Source: VRUE01 sp963728045 (GTDB lineage Bacteria > Actinomycetota > Thermoleophilia > Solirubrobacterales > 70-9). From it: a stretch of 64,000 bases of DNA. The position numbers were made by a program, and so were the translations under genes. Every line of letters begins with the position of its first letter. The stretch's first letter is position 1. The stretch lies in NCBI GenBank assembly GCA_963728045.1, contig CAVSIE010000002.1, positions 620,001-684,000 of the forward strand, written 5' to 3'. Of the stretch, positions 57,088 through 64,000 are shown one piece after another. The notes below the pieces were generated by a model. The model was not told the DNA's origin. It saw only the letters and a list, made by a program, of their open reading frames with translations, and did not search any database.

Positions 57088-60000
57088 CTTCGACTCCTTC
57101 GGGATCGTTCTGTGTTGTGAGTGAAAGCTGGAGCCGGAGCCTTGACCCCGCGGGTGCGGTGGCGGGCGCCGGGACCGCCCCGCACGGAGGCGCCTGCCAG
57201 GGCAGCGATCAGGACCAGGCCGAGCAGGTAGGGCGGCACGCCGAATCCATCGCCGCTCGGCTCGTAGCGCGAGAACGCTTGCGATTCCTCGATCGCCGCC
57301 TCCTCTTCACGCTTTTCCTCGACTTGGTAGGTACGCGCCGGGGCGCCGCCAGGTGGCAGCGGGCGCACGATCGGCGGCGGGGGTGGCGGGACTATCGCCG
57401 GCACGACTCCCAGCGGCGGCGTCCCGGGCAGCAGGAACGGCGGCGGGGGCGGAGGTGGCGGCGGATTGGGCGGCGGCGTCGCCGGTGCCGGCGGAGGCGG
57501 CGGGGCCGGCGGAGGCGGCGGCGAGAGCTCAACCGGGGGGCTACCCGGCGGTGAGTTCGGCGGTGGGGGAGGCGCCGGCGGGGCGGCGACCGTGCTCGCT
57601 CGCCTGAAGCGATCGGGCCGTAGCGGGCGCGTGCCGCAGGGCCGCTGGACGCTGCCGTCGAGCACAGTCACCTGTTCGGAGTAGGAGAAGCCCCCCGCGC
57701 TTACAGTGACCGTCGTGGCGCCGGCGTTGAAAGGGCAGAGCAGGCCGGAGGCGTTGTCGGTGACGACCTTGTCGCCGGTGTCGAGGAAGGGCTTGCGCAG
57801 GTTGTTCGAGGCCGGGTCCTGGCGGACGAAGTCGGCGATGTCGGGGTCGGAGGAGACGAAGCTGTACTCGGGGGCGATCCTCGCCGCGCAACCCGCGACC
57901 AGGCACTGCTCAGGCGGGAAGAGCGTGTAGGGGTCGCCACCGGATGGATCGGGATTGCCGGACCCGGCGGAAGCCTGGCCCCAGCGGTCCCCCCCGCGCG
58001 GGCGGCGGCCGAGGCCGCGGAAGAGCGCCGGGCGCGAGCGGCGCAGCAGGGTGCCATCGGTCGCCTCCAGGGAGAGGTCTTCGATCATCGGGATCAGGCG
58101 TACGCCGACTGGCGCCACGTTGGTGGCCGGGTCGCGTTTGGCGACGTCCACCTCGAGCACCATCACGCCGCTGTCGCCGAAGAGGGAGTCGGCGACCTCG
58201 AGCCCGACGGCGCCGGATATCTCCGACCGGTAGCCGAGCGTGCCTGTCCCGAAGCTGGGGATCGTCTGCGCCGCCCCTGCCGGGATCCTCATCGCCCGGT
58301 TCTCTTCGGGGCGGTCGAAGAGATAGGCGGAGGCGCCGCCGGCGACCAGGGCCGCCGCGACCTGAGATCCGTCGCCGGCGACGTTCAGCTTGGGGGTGAA
58401 GCTGGTGTTGAGGCTGCGGTTGCCCATCACCACGGCCGGGATGCTCCTGGCGCGAGCATCGGTGAGCACCGCTTCCAGCCAGGGCAGCTGCGCCTCGTCG
58501 GGGTTCTGGTGCAGGTCGCTGGCGGCGAGCGAGCCGAGCGAGTTGTCGATCACCACCACGCGCACGGCGCCGCCGGAGCCCTCGCTGTCGAAGGCGTAAT
58601 GAGTGCGGGCCTCGTCCGGATCGGGCGCGGCGCCGGGGATGCCGGCGGTCGAGATGCCGGCGGGGGCGGCGCCGGAGCCGAAAGGCGCCGGGAAGCCGGC
58701 AAAGGCTGCCTGGAAGGCGCCGGCGCCGGCGCTGCCTGCTGCGTCGTTCGAGCCCAGCGCCGGAAAGACCGGCAGCCCCGGCTCGGCTCCCAGGAGCGCG
58801 GCGTAGCGCGTCGCATCGCCGACCCCCAAGCCTGTCTCGACCCGGTTGCCGGTGTAGAGCAACGCCCGCGGCCCCGCGCCTCCCCGCATCGCCGCGACGG
58901 TGCGCAGCGCCGCCGCCAGGGTGCGGTCGGGGCCGATCGATTGAAGCGCCAGGTCAGCACAGGAGGAGTCGCACTGAGCGTGGCCGGCGACGGCGAAGCG
59001 CGCCGGCCCGGCCGGCATCGGGGTCGGTCGGAAGCCGGCCGCCGCCGGCGAAGCTGCAGCGCTGGAGCCGTAACGGAAGACCGCTGCGGTCCGCACCCGC
59101 GTCCGGATCGACTGGCCGGCGCCGTTGCGGGCAGAGGTGCCGCGCCCGGCGGAGTCGGCGTCGCCGCTCCAGCCGCCCACTGCCCATCCCTCGCCAGAGG
59201 AATCGAGCAGGAGGGAGAGGACCGGGTCGCTCTTCAGCGGCCGGTCGTCGCCGGAGGCGGCGAAGGCGGTGCGCTGCTCGTCCTCCCAGCCGGTCGCCGT
59301 CTCGCGCAGCAGGTAGCCGTCGCCGGGCAGGCCGAAGGGCGGTGGGATCGGCGGCGGCACGTTGGGGTCGGCTTCAGGCAGGTCGTCGGCAAGGGGGTAG
59401 GTGAGCTGGGGGACGACGGAGACGATCGCCCGCACCGAGCCGCCGGCCCGCACCGCCGCGGCAGCGATCGCGGTCGAGCCAAGAATCGGCTGGCCCGAGA
59501 AGCGCCAGGGCGAGTTGGGCTCGTCGCGCTCGATCACGATGTCGCGGCCGGCGGCAACGGCGCCGCCGTCGGGCAGCCCGGCCACGGCGAAGAGCTGCGG
59601 GCTGCCGGCGCGGACTCGGTCGAGCAGTTCCCTCGCCGAGGAGTCGACCCGCCAGCCGCCGCCGTCGTTGACGAGCAGGTCGCGGCCGGCGGCGACGATC
59701 GCCTGGCTGCCGGCGAAGGCAATCGAGGTCAGGCTGGCGTTCTCGTAACCCGCCGGCAGTGTCATCTGGTCCCAGCCCTTGCCGAAATCGAGCAGCACGC
59801 CTCCCTTGCCGACCGCGTAGCCGCGGAACGGTTCGGCCGGGTCGAAGGCGACGTCCATCAGGTTGCCCTCGAACCCGATCGGAATGCCCGGATCCTGGAC
59901 CCAGAGCTCGTCCGCCGCGTTCCACATCCACATCGCGCCGCGGTCGCCAACCGCGTAGGCGCGCGCCGGCAGCGGCCAGGCGACCCCGCGCAGCGTCGCC

Positions 60001-61559
60001 CTGTTGACGGCGCCGCTGGAGGAGAGCAGGAACTCGCGCCGCCAACCCCGGCCAGGGACGTAGCGGGCAACGGCGCCGTCGGCCCCGGCCGCCAGCGCGC
60101 CCGACCCGAGCGCCCCGGGCGCGCCGCCCGGAGCCGCGGCGACGTCGGTCAGCGGCGCCCGGACCGCGACCGGCCAGGAGCGCAGCCGCGCCGGCGGCGT
60201 CTTGCCCGAGATCTCGACGGGGCCCTCGAGCCAGCCTCCATCGACGTTCGCGAACGCCCCGCTGGGCCGGAAGTTGCCGCCGCCGGCCGGCATCCGCGCG
60301 AAGGTCGCTCCGTCAAAGCGGAGGTAGGTGCCCCGATTGCTGCTCTCGGCGCCGCCCGGATCGAGCGGGTTGGTGATCACCCGCGTGCCGAACTCGCCTC
60401 CGGCCCAGGCGAAGCTGCGGTAACCGCCCTGGCGCGAGAGCTTCGCGCCCAGCGCCCCGCCGTCGCTTTCGCATACCGGCGCGTCGCACCAGGACCCTGT
60501 CACCTCTTCTTTGCCGATGTCGTAGAAGAGGGTGACGTCGCGCTCGACGCCTTTGACGTTCGCGGCCAGATCGATCCAGACTCCGTCCGCGGTCACGGTC
60601 AGCGGCTGCGATGCGCCGGGGAGCGGCTCAACCGCAGCGATTTCCTGAGCGGGCGTCTCGTCGGCGGCGAACGGGGTCCCGGCGAGCGGCCGCTCGACCC
60701 AACCTTCCGCAGTCCCCGTCCGTTCCAGCAGCACGGCTGAGCGTTTGAGGTCCTCGTCGGCCACGGCGAGAGCCCAGGCATTGGCCGGGCCGGTCGCGTC
60801 GATCGCGACGATCTCGAGCTCTTCCTCCGATCCGGCCGGGATCTGGACCGGCTCGCGCGGCGTCCATTCCGTGCCGTCGTAGTGGACGATGCCGTCGTCG
60901 GGGGCAGTGCGACCCTTGGGGCCGAAGAGCAAGCCGGTGCGACCGGCCTCGTCGAAGGCGGCGACCGCGATCGCGCCCAAGCCGCCTTCGTCGGCCAGCG
61001 CCTCTGCCGGCTGTACGCCGTCGGCGGGCAACAACACGGTCGGCGGCGGCGGGTCCAGCGCCCGCCATTTGCCCCCCGGTTCGTGATGGAGGACGACGAG
61101 CTGCTCGCCGACCGAGCGCCGCAGGTCCCGCCCGACCAGCACCCCACCGCCCTCATGCGTGATCCGGGCTGAGAGGCGGTTGGGGATCGGGCCCCGGTAG
61201 GGATTGTCCGACTCATCGACAGGGGTCTCGAACACCTGCCAGCCACCGGCGTCGGTGTGACGAAGGAAGGCCAGCTGCGGGTCGGGCGTGCCGCTGCTGA
61301 GGCTGGGGCCGAAATCGAGCTTGCCGCTCGCGGTGCGGACTTCGCCGACCGCGAGCGGTAGCGACCGGTAGCCCCAGGCCTCGCCGGGCTGGCCGCCCGG
61401 CGCCGACCCCATCAGCGTCGTCGCTGAGTCGATCGTGCCCAGCAGCGGCAACGGCCCGCTGGGCGAGACCTGCGTGCGGCCACTGCCCGGGGTCGCCACC
61501 ACCAGGACGAGGGCCAGCAGCACGGCGAAGCCAATCAGGTGCGTGTGCCGGCGGCTCAC
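57084..61559 (-). CDS. Very large secreted propeller protein with degenerate metallophosphoesterase-like region
   Basis: The 1491-residue product has a signal peptide (about 1-27), then about 800 residues with repeated propeller-like blades (GYAVGKGGVLLDFGKGWDQM, EGWAVGGWSGD), similar to Ycf48/BNR repeats. A segment at about 859-1090 is laid out like a calcineurin-type phosphoesterase: LLYTGNRVETG where GDxxxxG is usual, FPALGSNDAAG where GNHD is usual, VVVIDNSLGS, and VVMGNRSL where GHxP is usual. The metal ligands are thus largely missing. A proline-rich stretch (about 1320-1400) and a C-terminal transmembrane segment (about 1440-1460) with basic tail follow. GTG start overlapping the upstream gene. 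Confidence 0.8.
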   Translation of the reverse strand: MSRRHTHLIGFAVLLALVLVVATPGSGRTQVSPSGPLPLLGTIDSATTLMGSAPGGQPGEAWGYRSLPLAVGEVRTASGKLDFGPSLSSGTPDPQLAFLRHTDAGGWQVFETPVDESDNPYRGPIPNRLSARITHEGGGVLVGRDLRRSVGEQLVVLHHEPGGKWRALDPPPPTVLLPADGVQPAEALADEGGLGAIAVAAFDEAGRTGLLFGPKGRTAPDDGIVHYDGTEWTPREPVQIPAGSEEELEIVAIDATGPANAWALAVADEDLKRSAVLLERTGTAEGWVERPLAGTPFAADETPAQEIAAVEPLPGASQPLTVTADGVWIDLAANVKGVERDVTLFYDIGKEEVTGSWCDAPVCESDGGALGAKLSRQGGYRSFAWAGGEFGTRVITNPLDPGGAESSNRGTYLRFDGATFARMPAGGGNFRPSGAFANVDGGWLEGPVEISGKTPPARLRSWPVAVRAPLTDVAAAPGGAPGALGSGALAAGADGAVARYVPGRGWRREFLLSSSGAVNRATLRGVAWPLPARAYAVGDRGAMWMWNAADELWVQDPGIPIGFEGNLMDVAFDPAEPFRGYAVGKGGVLLDFGKGWDQMTLPAGYENASLTSIAFAGSQAIVAAGRDLLVNDGGGWRVDSSARELLDRVRAGSPQLFAVAGLPDGGAVAAGRDIVIERDEPNSPWRFSGQPILGSTAIAAAAVRAGGSVRAIVSVVPQLTYPLADDLPEADPNVPPPIPPPFGLPGDGYLLRETATGWEDEQRTAFAASGDDRPLKSDPVLSLLLDSSGEGWAVGGWSGDADSAGRGTSARNGAGQSIRTRVRTAAVFRYGSSAAASPAAAGFRPTPMPAGPARFAVAGHAQCDSSCADLALQSIGPDRTLAAALRTVAAMRGGAGPRALLYTGNRVETGLGVGDATRYAALLGAEPGLPVFPALGSNDAAGSAGAGAFQAAFAGFPAPFGSGAAPAGISTAGIPGAAPDPDEARTHYAFDSEGSGGAVRVVVIDNSLGSLAASDLHQNPDEAQLPWLEAVLTDARARSIPAVVMGNRSLNTSFTPKLNVAGDGSQVAAALVAGGASAYLFDRPEENRAMRIPAGAAQTIPSFGTGTLGYRSEISGAVGLEVADSLFGDSGVMVLEVDVAKRDPATNVAPVGVRLIPMIEDLSLEATDGTLLRRSRPALFRGLGRRPRGGDRWGQASAGSGNPDPSGGDPYTLFPPEQCLVAGCAARIAPEYSFVSSDPDIADFVRQDPASNNLRKPFLDTGDKVVTDNASGLLCPFNAGATTVTVSAGGFSYSEQVTVLDGSVQRPCGTRPLRPDRFRRASTVAAPPAPPPPPNSPPGSPPVELSPPPPPAPPPPPAPATPPPNPPPPPPPPPFLLPGTPPLGVVPAIVPPPPPPIVRPLPPGGAPARTYQVEEKREEEAAIEESQAFSRYEPSGDGFGVPPYLLGLVLIAALAGASVRGGPGARHRTRGVKAPAPAFTHNTERSRRSRR

Positions 61560-63187
61560 CGCTTGACCTCCTTCGTCCTGAAGGCGAGCCGGTTCGGGTA
61601 GCGCTCACGGCTGAGGAGCAGGCTCAGCTCACGCCGGCCAGGCCCAAGGACCCGAGCTGGCGTGCGAGCTACGGTGCTGCCGCCGCGCTTTGCGAGCAGT
61701 TGTACGCGGGCCTGCCGGGTCAGGATGAAGCTCACAGTCAGGCGCAGGCCCTGGAGGCGGGAGCGCACCTTGCGCAGCAGCGGCGGCAGGCGCCTGACTT
61801 TCGCCGTTGGGGTCACATTCGGCGTCAGCTCGAGCGGCGGCGGCGCGAAGAGTTGCGAGTCGTCAACCGGGAGGCGGTCGGGGATGAACTGTTCGGCCGC
61901 CTCGTTGGGGCGAAACTCGATCGTGCCCTGGAAGGCGGGGTCGGTGTCACGCTCGAGTTGCGCGCCGTCGCTGTAGCGGAAGATCCAGCCGGCCCAGGTG
62001 ACCATCCAGCATTCGTTGGCCGCGGGGCACTCGACCCTAGCCGCGCTGCCCCTCCCCGCGCCCGCCGCCGGCAGTCGAGTCGTCGTCACCGTGCCGTCCG
62101 CCTTGATCCGAGCGACGGTCGCCTTGCTGTTGGCGCTGCGCCGGTCGGCGAATGGCACCACAGTGGTCAGCGCTTCCGTCGTGTCCGGGATCGCCGCCAC
62201 GTCGCCGAAGCGGTCCGTCGACCCGAATTCGGCTCCTTTCAGGACCAGTTGCTCGAACTCGTCGCCGACCAGCCGCGCCGCCAACGGCGGTCGCGCCACC
62301 GCGCCACCCTGGGGGGCGCTCGGGCCGGAAGCGGCGCCACCGCCTACTGCCCAGAGCTCTTCTTTCTCGCTATCGAGCGCCAGCAGCTCGCTGCCATCGG
62401 CAGGGGATGGCAGGAACGGATCGTTGGCGAAGGCGCCGCCGGCGATCGTGTGCAGCAAATGCGGCGCCGACTCCGGCTCGGCCAGCGCGACGGGGTCGGT
62501 GCGGTTCTCCGGCGAGCGACCGACCAGGACGCTCTCGTAGAGCGCTCCCTGGTGGAACTGCATGTCGCTCACCCCCCGACCCTGCGGGCCGTAGACGGTC
62601 CGCAAGTCGGCTCCATCCCAGTGCAAGTGGAAGGCGCCGATCCGCTCGCCGAGCGCATCCTGAGAGCCGACGCCTCCGAACCAGCAGTCGCTGGAGCCGT
62701 TGCAGGTGGCGGACATCATCTGGCGGAAGGGATCGGCGGCGTCGATGCGGGTGCTCCAGGAGCCGACCACCTGGCCGTCGAGGAAGCGGCAGAGCGCCAG
62801 CCCCGAGCCGCGCCGCGGCAGGCTCGGCTCGCTCACCACCCAGAACTCGCGCGGTCCGGCCCAGGCGATCCGCGCCGTGTCGCCGGGCCCACCACACACC
62901 GTGGCCAGCTGGCGCCATCCCTGGCCGTCCCAGCTCCAGATGCCGCGCGGGATCGTCGCGTTGCCCTCGATCGTCAGCAGGCCGCGGTTGGGTTTCCAGA
63001 ACTCGAGGTCTCCCGGCGCTCCCAGCGGAACCTTGAACGGCGCCCCCGCCGGCGGGGGCGGCTGCTCCAGTCGCCAGATCGGGTCGGCGGCAGGAGCGTG
63101 GACCGGGACCAGCAGGATGGCCACGACGACGAGAGCCGTCAGCGCCGCTGCCGCCCTACTGGTCACTGCCCCCCTGCCACTCGCCAT
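61556..63187 (-). CDS. Secreted beta-propeller-like protein
   Basis: A 543-residue protein with a signal peptide (about 1-34, ending HAPAA), about 400 residues of Trp/Gly-rich blade-like repeats (GIWSWDGQGWRQLATVCGG, PREFWVVSEPS, NECWMVTWAGWIFRYSDG), and a basic C-terminal beta domain (LTVSFILTRQARVQLLAKRG). Related in style to the next gene's N-terminal part. Start ATG at 63187 overlaps the ftsH end by 32 bases. Function unknown. Confidence 0.75.
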   Translation of the reverse strand: MASGRGAVTSRAAAALTALVVVAILLVPVHAPAADPIWRLEQPPPPAGAPFKVPLGAPGDLEFWKPNRGLLTIEGNATIPRGIWSWDGQGWRQLATVCGGPGDTARIAWAGPREFWVVSEPSLPRRGSGLALCRFLDGQVVGSWSTRIDAADPFRQMMSATCNGSSDCWFGGVGSQDALGERIGAFHLHWDGADLRTVYGPQGRGVSDMQFHQGALYESVLVGRSPENRTDPVALAEPESAPHLLHTIAGGAFANDPFLPSPADGSELLALDSEKEELWAVGGGAASGPSAPQGGAVARPPLAARLVGDEFEQLVLKGAEFGSTDRFGDVAAIPDTTEALTTVVPFADRRSANSKATVARIKADGTVTTTRLPAAGAGRGSAARVECPAANECWMVTWAGWIFRYSDGAQLERDTDPAFQGTIEFRPNEAAEQFIPDRLPVDDSQLFAPPPLELTPNVTPTAKVRRLPPLLRKVRSRLQGLRLTVSFILTRQARVQLLAKRGGSTVARTPARVLGPGRRELSLLLSRERYPNRLAFRTKEVKR

Positions 63188-64000
63188 CCGCCGTCGGCTC
63201 AGGCTGTTGCTCGAACTCGCGCGTCGGCTTCTCCGAAGATCGTTCGGCGCCGCCGGTGGCGCCGAGGTCGAGCAGGGTCGGCTGGACCGGCGAGAGCAGC
63301 GCCTCCAGCGCCACCCCGGAGAGCGTCTCCTGCTCGATCAGGGCATTGGCGATCTCGTAGAGGGCGTTCCAGTTGCCGCGCAGGATCGTTTCGGCCTGCT
63401 CGACCGCCTCGCCGACCAGCCGCTCCACCTCGCGGTCGATCAGCTCCAGCGTCGCCGGGCCGACCGAGCCCAGCTCCTGCAGGGAAGCGCCGAGGAAGAC
63501 CTCGCCCGCCTTTTCGCCGATCGTCACCGGGCCGAGCGCCTCCGACATCCCGTAGGAGGTGACCATCTCCCGCGCCATCCCGGTCGCGGCGTGGAGGTCG
63601 TCGTGGACGCCGGTGGAGACGACGCCGAACTCGAGCTTCTCGGCGGCGAAGCCAGCGACGATCGAGATCAGGTGGCGGCGCATGTCGGGTTCCTGCATCA
63701 CCACCGCGTCGCGGTCGGTGAGCATGTGGGCGGCGGTGCCGAGCTGGCGGCCGCGGGCGACGATCGAGAGCTTCTGCGCCGAGACCTTCTGCCCGATCGA
63801 GGTCGTGACGACGGCGTGCGCCGCCTCGTGCACCGCGATCACCCACTGCTCCTCGCGGGTCAGGGCGTGGCTCTTGCGCGCCGGGCCGGCGACCACGCGG
63901 TCGATCGCCTCCTCGAGGGTCGCCTGGTCCATCTCCGTCCGCCCTTCGCGCACGGTCAGCAGCGCCGCCTCGTTGATCACGTTGGCCAGCTCGGCGCCGC
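63156..64000 (-). CDS. ftsH: ATP-dependent zinc metalloprotease FtsH, C-terminal part (runs off right edge)
   Basis: The visible 281 residues begin in the AAA+ lid (GAELANVINEAALLTVREG) and include the M41 zinc motif HEAAH (AVHEAAHAVV). The third-ligand region STGVHDDLHAATGMAREMVTSYGMS and the usual RGxxLG-type strand (ARGRQLGTAAHML) follow. The tail after the protease domain is acidic. FtsH degrades membrane and some cytoplasmic proteins. The Walker motifs and membrane segments lie outside the window. Its 3' end overlaps the propeller gene, giving an unusual operon. Confidence 0.93.
   Translation of the reverse strand, partial: GAELANVINEAALLTVREGRTEMDQATLEEAIDRVVAGPARKSHALTREEQWVIAVHEAAHAVVTTSIGQKVSAQKLSIVARGRQLGTAAHMLTDRDAVVMQEPDMRRHLISIVAGFAAEKLEFGVVSTGVHDDLHAATGMAREMVTSYGMSEALGPVTIGEKAGEVFLGASLQELGSVGPATLELIDREVERLVGEAVEQAETILRGNWNALYEIANALIEQETLSGVALEALLSPVQPTLLDLGATGGAERSSEKPTREFEQQPEPTADGEWQGGSDQ

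Noticed and set aside
1..64000. tRNA genes, rRNA genes, CRISPR arrays, prophage or intact insertion sequences
   Set aside because: Intergenic gaps are few and short; none showed cloverleaf, array, attachment-site or transposase features on reading.

Overview
This window is high-GC, densely packed bacterial chromosome. GTG/TTG starts, ATGA or GTGA gene overlaps and Shine-Dalgarno sites are frequent. The gene mix includes FmdB, LCP and MMPL proteins, AidB-type acyl-CoA dehydrogenase, eukaryotic-type NADP isocitrate dehydrogenase, an Sdh complex with an HdrB-like third subunit, and many secreted FKBP lipoproteins. This suggests an actinomycetote, most likely of the class Thermoleophilia (Solirubrobacterales-like). 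That placement is inference; no rRNA gene is present. I found no tRNA, CRISPR array, prophage or complete insertion sequence.

Layout. 0-9.7 kb: housekeeping genes (haem peroxidase fragment, glucokinase-rsmI-metG operon, LCP, FmdB, glycyl-tRNA synthetase, thioesterase-like protein, MFS exporter, AlkZ-like protein). 9.75-13.2 kb: six adjacent FKBP-type lipoprotein genes with seven FKBP domains, most of them altered at the active site. 13.2-21.4 kb: BASS transporter, acyl-CoA ligase, a diiron oxidase-SCP2 fusion, amidase, and TetR with an MMPL exporter. 21.5-28 kb: glycosyltransferase, Lon-Hsp20 stress operon, fatty acid hydroxylase and an AT-hook regulator closed by a strong terminator. 28-38.2 kb: central metabolism (mdh, icd, acyl-CoA dehydrogenase, SdhA-SdhB-SdhE) with two heavily frameshifted protease genes between. 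38.2-43.6 kb: ion transporter behind a candidate structured leader, CBS protein, frameshifted DUF559 protein, frameshifted asd and lysC. 43.6-48.8 kb: subtilisin divergent from padR-MMPL across a palindrome-rich gap, then ImmA/IrrE and a small membrane protein. 48.8-55.9 kb: pstSCAB fused by overlapping genes to four uncharacterised envelope/zinc-ribbon genes, with a receiver-less PhoB-type regulator on the other side. 55.94-56.34 kb: two related, inverted, strongly self-complementary elements. 56.4-64 kb: ftsH (cut by the right edge) leading an operon of three secreted proteins, one with a degenerate phosphoesterase-like region.

The best candidates for something undescribed are the FKBP lipoprotein array, the paired structured elements near 56 kb, the extended pst operon and the ftsH-propeller operon. 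About thirteen single-base frameshifts lie between 32.4 and 42.5 kb, nearly all one extra base and without accompanying stops. They look more like sequence error than gene decay, so annotations there should be read with care.
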